Source of the DNA: Bretschneidera sinensis
Lineage: Eukaryota; Streptophyta; Magnoliopsida; Brassicales; Akaniaceae
Reading direction: 5' to 3'
DNA length: 64,000 bases
Assembly (NCBI GenBank): GCA_023935145.1
Contig: CM043697.1
Location: forward strand, 59,395,501 to 59,459,500
A program made the position numbers and the translations under genes. Each line of letters opens with the position of its first letter. The first letter of the stretch is position 1. Below, in pieces: positions 23,313-38,243 of the stretch. A model generated the notes under the pieces. That model made no database searches, had not been told where the DNA came from, and saw nothing but the letters and a program-made list of their open reading frames with translations.

Positions 23313-23857
23313 TTTTGGGAATAAAGCAGTGAAAAAAATAAATAGACTCATAAAATTTACGTGGTTCGGAGCTAAAACTCCTACGTCTACAAGTGATGGT
23401 GAGAGATTATACTATAATTAAAATTTGATACAAATCAAGAGATATAAAAACTCTTTAAGCCCAAATCCTTAATACACCAAAATCTAGACTACCATAAATT
23501 TAATTGGGAAAAATAAAATAACATAGAAGAAAAGAAGTTTTGACCATTCAAAAGGATCTGTTTGTTGTACAGCTCTGTTTGCAGTAACTTTCTCTTTGTT
23601 GCTCTGCTCTGTTTTTCTCTCTGTTGTAGCTTTTCTCTGTTGTTGAAAGAAGAGAAATTGACACATATATATAGACAAGGCCAAGGAGAATCCTTCTTCT
23701 ATTTAATTTTGCATTCCTTGTCGTACTAGCACCAAAACAACCACCTTTTTTTAATTCTTGCTTTTCCTACTATAATTTGTACTCTTGCATGATGACGTGG
23801 AAATTAAAATAAGAATGAGCTCGCTTTTACTCTAAAATTACAAGCTATAAATTAACA
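23313..23857 (-). repeat. Copia 5' LTR (copy C)
   Basis: It aligns with LTR copies A and B. The plus-strand left end has mutated (TTTTGGGAATAAAG where A has TGTTAGGAATAAAG); the right end ATTAACA is intact and followed by TTTGG. Confidence 0.88.
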
Positions 23858-24342
23858 TTTGGAAACAATAGTAAAACCATCATTCTTCATTCCTCAATAC
23901 GTACATTATTCCTATTATACCATATTGCTCAACAAACTAGTAAGAAATACGTAAACTGATCCTTATCAAGTGTTGAGCATAATTCCTCCATCTATACCTG
24001 AGTTGTTGTAATCGTCCTCATCTGTGAATGTAGCCCACTAGCTATCACAACGAAGCAAAGCATGCATGGAGTCTTCGCTATCAGACTTACACATATGAAA
24101 AATTAGATTAATCTGCATACCTCTCCTCAAAAATAATTTTTTCGGCTTACCAAGAAAAAACCTTGACTTTATTAGGAATCAGAGCTTACCAGATCTCCTT
24201 GACTTGCTCTCTCTTCTCCTACCTTGGCTTTCCATTCTACCTTGTAAGCTAAACGACTGGAAAAATGGCCATTAGTGTTATAGTGCCAGATAAGTTGATC
24301 ACTTTAACTAATCCAGCTCAAAGGTATCGGTAATTCTTTTAC
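23858..24342 (-). pseudogene. LINE remnant: linker and zf-RVT region
   Basis: The minus strand reads ELPIPLSWIS, then DQLIWHYNTNGHFSSRLAYK (about 24330-24230). Next come IPNKVKVFSW and, after a frameshift, CKSDSEDSMHALLRCDS. This is the order found after the RT in plant LINEs, with the zinc-finger-like zf-RVT block. It continues into the RNase H fragment on the far side of the copia insertion. Stops make it non-coding. Confidence 0.75.
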
Positions 24343-26530
24343 TAGTGCGATGCTTTGAACGACCATAGTGTGGGATGTAGGAATTCAATATGAAATCCAT
24401 AATCCCAAAGAATACCATAGATGAGCATAAAACACGTAATATTAAATATATAGAAAGACTACTTACTTTGCTTAAGATCCATCATAGATGACGCAACAAA
24501 ATCTTCAATTGATCTAAATGAACATATCATTGATTAAACAATTAGGTTTTTCCTTTCCTTGATTCTCTTTTATGCACTAGCTTGATGAAATTAGATTTCT
24601 TCCAATGTGTACGTTAGGGTTGTTCAATAGTAATCCAATGGTTCACTCATCACAGGCTCAAAGGTCAACTATAGCTTACATTAGCTAGTTCATATTAGAC
24701 ACATTAAAGTATTAGGCTTACTGTCAATAGTTTGCTCTATTGGATTCCCTTTATGTCTCCCTCAATAGACCAATCATTTGATCTATTTTATGACAAAATT
24801 CAAAAACCTAATTAATGTTAGCTCATATATATGAAATAATTGAGAAGCCACTTATCATGCCGAATTCTAATACTTGCCTATTACGGACTTTCCACCTCAA
24901 CCCTTTGTCAATAGTACTTAAAGCCCCATGAATACTATGCTAAGTTAAGAACGAATTGCACCTAATCTGAGCGTATTGCAAGATACTTAAAACCGGCTTA
25001 GGATTCCAGCCTTAGAGACGCTTCCACACTCTGTTTTTAGTGGAATGAAAAGATTGGTTTTTGGATCGCCCACCCATTATAGGTATCACAGGGTTCAGTA
25101 AAATTATTAAAAATCACCAATCAAGTTTTCATTCGATGTAAAATTTTTGATTTGCATCCGATGCAGCCAAGATTTCCTCGATAACTTTCTCAACCCCCAA
25201 ATCCTCTTCATCTCATCTCTAGCAGCTGGAGAAGTATTGGAACTAAATAACTAGACTGATTTGGCATAATTAATCTTCTATTCAGAGGCACCTACATAAT
25301 TGGATAAAATGCGCTTTAATTTCTAAGGAAAAGATGCAAAATTCCGGAACCAAGTTTACAGGTCGACACCCTACTTAGCCTGTTACATTGACCAACATTT
25401 CTAAGCAACAGTGAAAGGCTCTCCTCGTAAAGAAGAGAAATAAATAAAAGGAGAGCGAATCTCCTTGAGGGAAACCCCTTGAGGGTTTAGTGTAACCATG
25501 TTGTGCACCGTTAAAAATCTTAGAATAAGTAACCAATCAAATGTATTTTATAATTAGATCCACTCATCTATTATTAAATTTCAAACCCAACATCAATTTT
25601 TCGATAAGCTTCCACTTTATTATATTATATTATTTTTTTTAAAAATTAAGATATAGTTTTACTCCACTGACACGTCTTTTATAAACAATTGATTATTCTA
25701 TATAAACAGCTACAATATAGTAATTCATTTTTATGTATATAAATTTACTAAATTATTATGAAAATAAAGATTGGTAAAGATTAAATAGAGAATATATAAT
25801 ATATATTTAAATGTCTTATTAGATTTTAGTTGAATTAATAAATTTATTAATATATTGAATTTATTTACATTTGGATAATATATTTTTTTAATATTATAAA
25901 TTTTGGAAATTGCTTTTTATATATATGAAAACAAATTTTAATATTATTTTTTTATAATATAAAAAATATTATCACGTGCACGTCCCAGAGAACCGTACTA
26001 TACTACAATATATAATGGAAACAATAGAAAAGGGCATTTACGTCATTTCGAGTCATGTTGTCTGTGATGTGTGCTCACCTGCTCAACGGCGTGTGGCTCT
26101 TGTCTTCGTTAATAAATGAAAGGTTTAATTATAAAAAAACCTTGTGAGTAATTTTATTTTTTAAAACTATTTATTTTTGTTAATAAATAAAAGGTTTAAT
26201 TATTAAAAATTTTTATTTCAGAAATACTCAAAAAAAATTTTATGGTAAAAAATATATTAAAGATTATTTTAATAAAAAATACCATATAATGTATTTTTAT
26301 TAACAAAAAATATTTTTTAATGTATTTTACTTAGTCAAAATATCCTATTATATATTTTTTAATATATTTTTTTGATAACAAAAATATAACACAAAATGTT
26401 TTTTAACATAAAAATCTTCATAATAATTTTAAAAATAAAATTAATCACAAAACATATTTTATTAAATATTTTATAAAAATATAACCTATCACAAAATACC
26501 TTTTATAAATAAACCTTAATAAAACCCTGA
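24343..26530. other. Unassigned AT-rich DNA upstream of cytochrome c
   Basis: No coding region. The part 24380-25450 has the look of old retrotransposon DNA but lacks ends I can define. The part 25500-26500 is very AT-rich, with short repeats such as TTAATTATAAAAAA. The cytochrome c promoter must lie near 26000-26600; no TATA box stands out. Confidence 0.4.
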
Positions 26531-26618
26531 ATACTTTTTTGGCTATATTATCTATCGGCAGCAAACTCTGGAAGTCAGATCTTTTGATTATTCTGAAAAC
26601 TTTCTACAGGGAACACTA

Positions 26619-28940
<2,322 letters not shown>

Positions 28941-29995
28941 TCCTTTTTTTGCTTAGTGTAGGCTATTTTGCTACGTCAAAGAGTTCTGTCTGTGATATGG
29001 CAACTTAAAATTCTTTTGAAATAAGATCATTAAAGGCACCAGTATGCCCACATTTTGGAGTTGTAGGCAAACTACAAAAAAAATTCTGGTGTAAGACCTC
29101 TATTATGAAGAATTTGATGAATTTTTAAAAATCTGATATCTAAATGTTCGGTGTGGTGAAATTTTGAATATGTCGATGAATTTTGTTTGTGGTAGCATGT
29201 ACTCTATTCAGCTGTGCATTTAACATTGACCTTCAACTCATTATCGTGTATGAGTTGTGTGGAATGGTACTTTCCTGAGCATGTTCAGAGGTTTGGGGAA
29301 TAGATAGAGCATTTTAAGCCCCACCGAAAAGGTTCTCTGTGAAAACAAAGTGTCATTATAGAAGGGAAAATTAGCTTAATAGGGGAAATTGAAGATGATC
29401 ATATATTGAAAGGCACTGGAGATTGAAGATGGCACCAAAATTACACAATTTCTTGTGTAGAGTATTGAATATCAGTCTAGTATTTCAGAGATGTTTTAAC
29501 AGAAAGATAAAGTTGATTATGCCACCATTTGTGGGAAGGAACATCGTCTTTTCTTTTGCAACCACGCGAAAGAGAGTAATTTGTATCTGTTGGAAATCCA
29601 ATCTAAAAAAATTAATTTCAATAATTATAGTTTTCATCTGTGGGAATCTAATTACTTCGATTGGCATTGCCATTTCTGCTCAGCTTTATATCATAAGGTT
29701 TTTGTCGTCTCAAGGAGATTGCTGAGAACTGAACTGCAATAACAACAAGACAAATGCCTGATCAAATAAAATGCACAAAAAATATTGATTCACTCTCGAC
29801 AACAAAACATATAGTGGTTTATGAATACTAAATTGTCAAAAATCAAGTTTTTTTTTGAGATTTTTTATTTCACTAGGATCCTTTTTTAAGAGACAATTAC
29901 CTTTTTTTGCACTAGAATTTCTAAATATGAATTGAATGCTTAATATGAATTACATTTTTTTTTAAAAATTGTATTACGTTTTTATTAATAAAAAA
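28941..29995. other. Cytochrome c 3' UTR and downstream intergenic DNA
   Basis: An AATAAG signal near 29020, followed by ATTAAAGG, fits a plant poly(A) region about 80 bases after the stop. The rest is AT-rich with no gene. Confidence 0.45.
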
Positions 29996-29996
29996 A

Positions 29997-31418
29997 GAGT
30001 AAATTACATTTTTAATTTTCTGAATATACTCGATTTTCTTTTTTAATCTTTCAACTAAAATTTTTCTTAATTAATACCACAAACTATTAATTTCGTTCTA
30101 TTTTAATCAATCAATTAACTTTTTATTGAATCTAGACTTTCAAATGTCAAATATGCTGACTTAACCAAATTTACTGAGATTACCTCAATTTGGGCGGGAG
30201 TGCAGCCGCCTATTTCCCCCTTTCCAACACATATTCGACCCCTTTCCAACACATAAATTTTTTTTTTTTTTTTTACTTTTTTTATCACATTCATTAATTT
30301 GTATAGTATTCTTCAAACAATACTAATGATGCTATCACCACTTGACATGGCGGGAAAACTAAAGGAACGAGTAAAGTTTATTGGTTTGCTTCATCTTCTT
30401 CCATTAACGAACCGACAAAGAGATAAAGTGAAAGCGTAATTTTTTTTTATGCTCGTAAAGAAAATAAAAAGAGAAAATCAAATATCAGATTTACTACCAC
30501 AGCCGGTAACATCTACGACAATTTCTCTTGATCCTACCTCTCAATCTTATACTCAAATCCATAATCAACAATCAATTGATATAAAAAAAAAAACCCCAAA
30601 AGCCCGATACGTCGATAACCCGTTTCCACTGAATCCCAACAAGAACCAGAACCTCTTCACGACAAGAATGGAGACGGTCTTGAACTGACCCAAATGAGCT
30701 TCTTGTTGATGAAATCACCTGAAAATAAATCGAATCTGACGTTGACAAATCGACCTTGATCCATCCACATCAAACCAAAATAAAAACAACTGCACCTGAA
30801 TACCCTTCAAGTCCGTGATGGAATCATATCCGAGCCTAGTTCAGAGAGGAAAATTTTTGCTTTAGAAAGAGAAAACAACGCAAATTTTAAGAAAAAGAAG
30901 AGAGAAAACAAATCATATGGGATTTTGGGTTTTGAGACATTGACATGAAGTGGGTAAAGAACCCTAGTGATCTTGTTAAGATTAGTTGTTGGAGAAAAAT
31001 AAGGGAAGGAGCGATGGTATCGCAGAGAGAGAACGGCAAGAGAGACGACAAAGAGAAGAAAAAACCTGGCTTAGACTTAAAAACTATGGGTTATTTGATT
31101 TTTTTTTTTTTAATTTCTTTTCAATATTTGGTACTGCTGTTGTTTTTAACAGAGCTGAAGGGTATTATATTAAAAACAACTGAAGGGATGTTCAAGTAAT
31201 TTACCCATGATATTATAATGCATGAGATACCGTACAAATTAAGATCACCTCAATAAATTTGGCCATGTCAACGTGTGCATTTGATGATTTAGATTTGACA
31301 AAAAGTTAACAAAGAGATCAAAATAAAACGAAAACTGATATCAATCAAGAAATTTTTTAGTTGGGAGATTAAAATAGAAAATCAGGTATGCTAAGAGAAC
31401 TAAAAGTGTAGTTTACTC
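29997..31418. mobile_element. MULE-like element with long terminal inverted repeats
   Basis: The left end GAGTAAATTACATTTTTAAT and the complement of the right end GAGTAAACTACACTTTTAGT head inverted repeats of about 190 bp. Both share AATATACTCGATTTTC-type and AACTTTTT-type blocks. The long TIRs fit a non-autonomous Mutator-like element. I found no clean 9-bp target duplication, so the superfamily is provisional. The 1-kb core has no recognisable gene; short open frames near 30450-31200 are not supported. Confidence 0.6.
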
Positions 31419-32680
31419 TAAACAAATTTGAATGAGAAAAACTTTTAGTTTGATTCAATTATATTGGGCAGATTTTTCTATTTTATAACACGTGGCTAAG
31501 AGGGGGACACATATTTGCAGTTTGTGAGCCTTGACTAAGGTCAGGAGTGCACAACCATAGAGGATCACATTGCCTTACACATTGTTTTGGTTTCGTAGTC
31601 TGTGGCTATAGAATTTTTGCAGTAAAAATAGCTCACCTTGAGTTCGTCTTATGCTATCAAGTCCAAGGTTGCACTGAGGCATAGGTGATGTCAAAGTGAA
31701 CCTTGTTGTTTTGTTTTAGCATGCAGGGAAAACTTAGAAAGAATAAGTAATATGAAAAAAAATACAAATCTTAGCAGAGACGAATGAAATATATGAGAGG
31801 AATAGTGGAAAAGAAATATGATGTAGCTATTCAATATGATGCGCCTGATGTAATGACTATGGTCTTAGCGTGGCACTACAATGGTGAATACACTACAGTG
31901 GTAACTCTGAGAAGAAGTCATGAAGATAGATCTATAGGAACACCACGTATTCTTTGGCCATGTCCAAATGCTGATATTGCATTCGGCAGTCTAGATTCTA
32001 TGGAAAGTTAACAGAAGGATCAAAATAGGACAAAATCAGTAGTCAATGATATCAATTAGGAAAAATTTTAGTCGATGGACTAAAATAGGAAATCGAGTAT
32101 ACTCAGATGACTAAAAATATAGTTTACTCTGAAATAAATTGAATGAGAGAAACTTTCAGTTTGATTCAATTATGTTGGGGCAGATTTTTCTGTTCTATAA
32201 CACGTGGCTAAGAAGGGGACACGTGTTTGCGGTTTGAGAGCCTTGACTAAGGTCGGGAGTGCACATTCATAGAGGATCACACTGCCTTACACCTTGTTCT
32301 GGTTTCGTAGTCTGCGTCTATAGAATTTTCACAATAGAAATAGCTCATCCTAGGTTCACCTTGTGCTATCAGGTCCAAGATTGCCCTGAGGCATGAGTGA
32401 TGCCAGAGTGAACCTTGTTGTTCTATTTTATCTTACAAGGAAAACTTAGAAAGAATAAGCAGTATGGCAATAATAAAAATCTTAGCAGAGACGAATGAAA
32501 TATATACTAGGAATGACGGAAGAGAAATATGATGTAGTTGCTTAATAGGATAAGCCTGATGTAATGACTATGGTCTTAGTTTGGTACTACAATGGAAAAT
32601 GCACTACAATGGTAACTCAGAGAAGGTCATAAAGTTAGCTCTGTAGGAACACCACATATTCTTTGGTCTTTACAAGTATT
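31290..32680. repeat. Tandem duplication, unit about 700 bp
   Basis: The stretch from AGTTAACAAAGAGATCAAAA (about 31304) to ATTCTTTGG (about 31957) recurs from AGTTAACAGAAGGATCAAAA (about 32006) to ATTCTTTGG (about 32668), with an offset of about 702-709. Each unit begins inside the right TIR of the MULE-like element. The open frame at 31784-32011 is not kept in the second copy, so it is unlikely to be coding. Confidence 0.85.
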
Positions 32681-33374
32681 GTAAAGGTCCCAAGTCACAT
32701 TAGCCAAAAAGAACAGTATTATCGCATAAATACAAAGTATTAGGGGGATTTGCATGGCTTGGTGAAGGGCTTTTAGGTGTGCATTGGTTGTATAAGCGAG
32801 CTTTTCATAGTTATGAGAGTGTAAGGAAATATATAAGGAATTCCTAAAGGAGGTGGTGGAAGTGCAAAGAGTCACTCCATTGGTGGTGTGTTTTAGAGTT
32901 GTAAGGGAAGGTTGGACTTTTTGGTGTTTGATTACTTCTCCGAAGACCCAAGGGACCATTTAACTCTCTTGTAAAAGAAAGAGAAAACTTTTGCAAGTAC
33001 TTGCAATGTTATAGATTGAAAATTGGTTGCTCTAGGTTATGTGTGAATTGTTTTAGCACATGAAGTGTTTTTTGTAAGCTAAGTTAAGTTATTGTTAGAA
33101 CATATGGTGGAGAGCTATTTATAAGGATAAGGCCAGCCCTTCCTCTCCGGATCAAAGGTCCTTAGACCTTGGAAAGACTGTTCAAACCCCTGGAAATTGA
33201 CTTGTATTGGCAGCTATGAGATCCCAAGAAATTTGTAGGTTGCTATTGTAGCTGCAAGTTATCACATCACATCCATTTCTCATTTTGTCTACTCTTCTTT
33301 CCTTTTATCCCATGGTCAAACCCTTAACTTTATAGAGAAACCAATTGTAATCATAGTGATGCTAAAAGTGCCAG
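32681..33374. other. Unassigned non-coding DNA
   Basis: No protein similarity is visible. A TATA-like CTATTTATAAGG near 33114 followed by a GC-richer stretch resembles an LTR promoter, but I cannot find a partner or ends. Confidence 0.3.
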
Positions 33375-34008
33375 TCAAGTTGACAGAGAAGACAAGTCTA
33401 GCTACCATTGCATATAGGATAAAGGGATCTGGCACTAGTCCAAGTGCTCTTTAGATTGTGCAGATGGAGAAATGATGTTAAAGGGGGGTGATGTGATTAA
33501 CATTGTTTTTGAGGCTGAAATGACTTAATTAAAAGCTAATGAGGGATTTTAACTAAACTAAAAAATATTGTAATTTGATTGAAAAGTAATTAAGCATATG
33601 AAAATGGAGGTATAATGCTGGGAGAGGCGTATTGTTGTTGCCATAGTATCTACCGTTGTATTCGTTACCATTATAGCCTAGGAGTGTGATATCAAATTGA
33701 TGGAGAAGACAAGTCTGGCGACTCTTGTATAGAGGATAAAGGGATTTGGCACTGGTCCAAGGACTCTTTGGAGTGTGTAGATGGAAAAATGATGTTAAAG
33801 AGGGATGATGTGATTAACATTGTGTTTGAGGCTGAAATGAATTAATTAAAAGCTAATGAGGGATTTTAACTAAACTAAAACATATTTTAGTTTGATTGAA
33901 CAATAATTAAGCATATGAAGAGGGACGTATAATGCTGGGAGAGGCAGACTATTTCTGCCATAGTATCTACTGTTGTAATCGCTACCGCTATAGCCTAGGA
34001 GTGTGATA
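33375..34008. repeat. Tandem duplication, unit 317 bp
   Basis: Unit 1 (33375-33691) and unit 2 (33692-34008) align end to end. Both contain GGATAAAGGGAT, ATGATGTTAAAG, TGATGTGATTAACATTG, GGGATTTTAACTAAACTAAAA, TGCTGGGAGAGGC and TAGCCTAGGAGTGTGATA. No coding frame is conserved between the copies. Confidence 0.88.
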
Positions 34009-34556
34009 ACCATTTGAATGAGCCAACATTTCCCCTCAAGTTGCTACTTAGGCTTCCAAATAGATTACTAAGTGCAAGGTGCTTAAGTCACCTATGGCTT
34101 GTAATCTACGTGGTGCCTATGTGAAGCCTACATCAAATCTCTTATACCTTTCAATCCATTGCCCTACATATTATCTCTGTTAGAGGTGGTGTGGCTTGGG
34201 GTTCACAAAAGCAAAAAAGATAGTTAGTAAGAGAAGTAATAAGGCACTATAGAGAGAAATACAATAGTGATGCTATAGCAGTATACCTGGCCCCTTTGAG
34301 GTTGTTTTACCTTAGCTTTGGTGTCATTTTGCTTGTAGCCTTCGTTGTGCCTTTTTTGGTGTCTTTTGGACTTTTGAGGCTTGCAAATAAGAATGGGTCT
34401 TAATGGCCATATTGCATAGTAAACTTCATTGGGTTGTGCGATGTATTGGGTCTTAATGGCTCTATAATGGACCTTAATGAACTTTATTATGTAACAGCCT
34501 CTTTGAGCTTTATCAAACTTGCTCAAGCTGTTTGGCCCTCAGTTTATATAGCGACG
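34009..34556. other. Unassigned DNA left of the second Tat element
   Basis: No recognisable gene. The final five bases CGACG (34552-34556) form the left target duplication of the Tat insertion. Confidence 0.4.
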
Positions 34557-35228
34557 TGATAGGGCCTAAAAAAAACTGGCCCAAACAGACACCAAGGCCC
34601 AAACAAACACCAGGCTCGGTAAGCTTGTTCTGGCCCAAGCAAACGCCAGACCAATCTCAAACCTGCGGCCCAGGTAAGTTCGGACCCCCGGAAGGGTGAC
34701 CCAGCCTAGCTGACTCAAGGAACACTCCGGCCCGGACAAACAATCAAGTATGACCCAGCTGACCCACACCAAGATCTCCTCTATCAACACTAGCCACCCT
34801 ACAGGGGCTAGCCACTCCACAACCCTATGGCTGCCCGCCACCCTACGGCGGCCCTACAGTGTCCCCTCTCCTAGGCTCGCAATCATGTCCTTTCCACCAG
34901 CAGACGACTATAAATAGGCCAAGGTATGGACATAACAGGAAGATTAAGGTGAACGCACGCACACACCCCACTTGATTTTCTAAAGAGTCCTCGGTTCCTC
35001 TCTCGAACCCGCGACTCATCCCCTGAATTCGTGCTAACTTAAGCATCGGAGCGCCTTTGGAGGTATCCCCCTCCCCTCCTTCTGAGGGCCTTCAATCTGT
35101 GCTTGTCATTTGTGCAGGACCTAGGCTGAATCACCTTCCGGGCTGAGCCCAGCTCACAAGACACGCGGATCCCAGTCCACACCAGCTCGACCAGCCACGT
35201 CAGCACCAAACGATATAAGGCATCAACA
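34557..35228 (+). repeat. 5' LTR of the second Tat element
   Basis: A 672-bp LTR, colinear with 43043-43714. CTATAAATAGGCC (about 34908-34920) is a good TATA box, so transcription probably starts about 30 bases downstream, near 34940. Confidence 0.93.
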
Positions 35229-35231
35229 GAT

Positions 35232-35251
35232 TGGCGCCGTCCGTGGGAAAC
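35232..35251 (+). other. Primer-binding site of the second Tat element
   Basis: TGGCGCCGTCCGTGGGAAAC begins three bases after the LTR. This TGGCGCC-type site is usual for Tat elements; the exact tRNA was not determined. Confidence 0.85.
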
Positions 35252-35564
35252 AACAATCTCTCGCTACAATAAAGGCGAAGAAGTGAAAGAACTCATCTAT
35301 CACGATGCCACCAAGGAACGGTGCTAGGAGAGCCAACAAAGAAGCCCCGGCTGCGTGCTCGGCTCCCATCCAAGGCGAAGTTCACGGTAATCGATCGATA
35401 TCTGGATTTCCGACAATCCCAGAGCACGCCACCCCCGCCAGGGAATAGCGTCCCCACCTTGCTGAAATCGAATCCCTAGACGGCGAGGGAGCCAAGCTCA
35501 GTTCCTAGAACTGTCCAGAATGATAACCAATTTGGCGGCTCAAGTCCGGGAAGGGGGCTGATAG

Positions 35565-36899
35565 CCTTTATATCCTCCTCACCAAGCTCCGGGAGAGGCC
35601 GAGTCGTCAGGCAGGAATGACCCAACACACGACCAGCCCCGTGCTGAGCCCTCACCGCGCCATAGCTGGCCCAAAGAAAGTTCCACCTCAAAGGGTAACC
35701 CCAGCCTCGACCGACGATTCGAGGAAACGCAGGAAAGAATAGACTCGGCTCTGAGATACAAGAATCTCAATATTATGGACGAACTCTGCGTCCAAGACCC
35801 CCCTTTCACAGAAGGCGTCCTAGAAACCCCTCTCTCGCCAAACTTCAGGATGCCCCAGGTCAGAATGTATGACAGGACCACAGATCCAATGGACCACCTC
35901 CAACACTATAAAACGACGATGGCGCTGCATCGGCACTCAGATCAGATCATGTGCCGCGCCTTTCCCTTGACTCTTGAAAAGGTGGCGGGCACTTGGTACT
36001 CGCGCTTAAAGCCAGGAACCATTAGTAATTTCAATGAACTCAGCTATGCTTTCGCTTCCCACTTCCTCAGTAGCAAGGGGCCCAAGAAAACCTCGGAAAG
36101 CCTCTTCAACATTATTCAGCATAAAGGAGAAAGGCTTCGGGCTTATATTTCCAGGTTCAACACAATAGCTTGGGAAATTCTAGACCTTGATCTCAACATC
36201 CAGGTGATGGCCTTCAAAAACGGATTGAGGTCGGGAATCTTTAGCTCCAAGCTAACTCGGCGCCCGCCCCGAGATATGAACGAAATCTTGGCCCGGGCAG
36301 AAAAGTATATGCTGACGGAGGACGATCAAGCCTTCAGAAGAGAAAGAGAAAGAGAAACCGAGAGAAAAAGGAAGGACCTTGCTCCTCAGAAGGAAGGGGC
36401 CAAAAAATCTTACCAAGAGAACAGGTATAGGCCCCACCATTGGGTCGGCAACTTCACTTTCCTCAACACTACTAGGACCGACGTCCTCATGCAGCTTCAA
36501 GACAAGTCTGTCCTACAGTGACCACCCAAGAAGCCCATTGGGGGAGACCCCAAGAAGTGGTGCCGCTTCCACCAAAGCTATGGCCACGACACTGAGGAGT
36601 GCCACGACCTGAAGGAACAGATTGAGAAACTCATTAACCGAGGGCACCTGAAGGAGTTCACTGGGCCTCAAAGACATGAAAACCCCGTGTCACCAAGGAG
36701 GGATGACAGACGCCCTTATCCACACTGGCAAAAGAGGTCGAATCCTCGGAGAGACCCCAGGGCGGAACAAGAGAGGTCCCGCCAAAAGAAGGAGGAGGTA
36801 CCCGCAACCACCCGAATCATCAAAACAATTTGCGGAGGGCCAACCGTTGGAGGGAATTCGGGGCAGAGTGGTAAAGCCCAGGGCCGTGGCCTCAGTTAG
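35565..36899 (+). pseudogene. gag of the second Tat element
   Basis: One frame runs 35565-36899 except for a TGA at 36519. The capsid-like domain shows TTDPMDHLQHYKTTMALH, AFPLTLEKVAGTWYSRLKPG, SSKGPKKTSESLFNIIQHKG and RPPRDMNEILARAEKY. A basic stretch follows (about 36340-36410). After the stop come a zinc-binding stretch ([19 protein letters not shown], about 36558) and a charged tail. The stop reads as CGA changed to TGA, but that is inference. An upstream ATG at 35305 (MPPRNGARRANK) could be the original start; its frame stops near 35446. Confidence 0.88.
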
Positions 36900-38215
36900 C
36901 GGCCCCCACAAGAAAAGGAAAACGGAGTCGGTGATCTTCTTCACAGAGGATGACCTGGAGGACGTGCAGATTCCTCATGATGACGCTGTAGTAGTCGCGC
37001 TCCTAGTGGCCAACTGCGAGATACGGCGGGTTCTAATCGACAACGGGAGCTCCGCTGACATACTGTTTCATGATACCTATTAGCGCATGGAACTGAAGGA
37101 GGGACGGCTAGAGCCTGCCCCTGCCCCCCTCTATGGCTTCAGAGGATCCCGAGTCTTCCCAGAAAGAAGCATAGTCCTCCCGGTAACAGCAGGGACAGTA
37201 CCAAGAACATCCACTGTACGGACTACGTTCCTTGTGGTAAAACAACCCTCCTCCTATAACATGATAATTGGGCGTCCCACCCTCAACAAGCTAAAGGCCG
37301 TCGTCTCGACCTATCACCTGAAGGTTAAGTTCCCCACTAGCAAAGGTGTAGGGGTGCTAAAGGGGGATCAGAGAGCCTCCCGGTCCTGCTACCTGAGCGC
37401 CATCAAAAAAGGGAAAAAGACCGAGGCCCTACCACTTGAAGTTGAAGACCTGCGTGACGAAATGAAGGCACTCAGAGGCCGACCTACTGAAGAACTGACC
37501 ATAGTACTCATAGGAGAAGACCCTACCAGGACCATACAAGTAGGAGAAAACCTCTTAAAGGAGGCCGGAGAAGAACTCCTCCGCCTCCTTCGGAGGAACC
37601 AAGATCTGTTCGCTTGGTCAGCATCAAACATGCCAGGGGTTAATCCTGAAACGATTGAGCACCACCTAAACGTAGACCCTGAATACAAACCAGTCATTCA
37701 GAAGAAGAAGTCCTTTGCCCCAGAGCGTCAGGTGGCCATCAACGTCGAGGTGGACAAGCTGTTGAAAACCAGTTTCATTAAAGAAGCAAGGTATCCCGAG
37801 TGGGTATCTAATGTGGTTATGGTCAAGAAAGCCAGTGGAAAGTGACGCATCTGCATTGATTTCACCAACTTAAACAAAGCTTGCCCCAAGGACAGCTTCC
37901 CTCTTCCCCGGATCGATCAAATGGTGGATGCCACCTCAGGGCATGAACTCCTCTCTTTCATGGACACCTACTTTGGTTACAATCAGATTTTCATGCATAA
38001 GTCCGATTAAGAAAAAACTGCCTTTGTCACCGAGCGAGGGTTATACTGCTACAAGGTAATGCCTTTTGGGCTGAAGAATGCTGGAGCAACCTACCAGAGG
38101 TTGGTGAACAGAATATTTCAAAGACAGATTGGGAGGAATATGGAAGTCTATGTGAACGACATGCTGGTTAAAAGCCCTGAGGCACGAAACCACCCTTCCG
38201 ATCTGGAGGAGGCCT
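36900..38215 (+). pseudogene. Protease and N-terminal RT of the second Tat element
   Basis: The aspartic protease site is VLIDNGSSADILF (Asp at 37039). RT blocks follow: NPETIEHHLNVDP, EWVSNVVMVKK, CIDFTNLNKACPKDSFPLP and KVMPFGLKNAGATYQRLVN. The catalytic YVDD motif reads YVND at 38149-38160, which removes one of the two metal-binding Asp residues. In-frame stops lie at 37081, 37843 and 38008. This frame is +1 relative to gag. After MLVKSPEARNHPSDLEEA the RT thumb and all of RNase H are missing, through a deletion joining about 38215 to about 38245. Confidence 0.9.
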
Positions 38216-38243
38216 GGCTAATCTGGCCTCCTCCCAACAACTG

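Larger units (their letters stand above)
15984..23857 (-). mobile_element. Ty1/copia LTR retrotransposon, minus strand, with a duplicated 3' half
   Basis: In transcription order (high to low coordinate): 5' LTR (23857-23313), initiator-Met-type primer site (23309-23297), gag, protease, integrase, RT, RNase H, purine tract and 3' LTR. The target duplication TTTGG lies at 15979-15983 and 23858-23862. The tandem duplication copied the 3' half with its LTR, so three LTRs and two RT regions are present. The gag-PR-IN-RT-RH order defines the copia superfamily. All frames carry stops or shifts; RT copies still show the YVDDML motif. Confidence 0.93.

Noticed and set aside
30449..31199. Several short plus-strand frames inside the MULE-like element
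   Set aside because: Biased composition, no motif, and mutually overlapping; no captured gene recognised.
31784..32011. 75-residue open frame
   Set aside because: It lies in a tandem duplication and its frame is not preserved in the second unit.
32627..32959. 110-residue minus-strand open frame
   Set aside because: No domain, no context, and it overlaps the end of the duplication.
34224..34526. 100-residue minus-strand open frame
   Set aside because: Low-information sequence beside a transposon with no start context or similarity.
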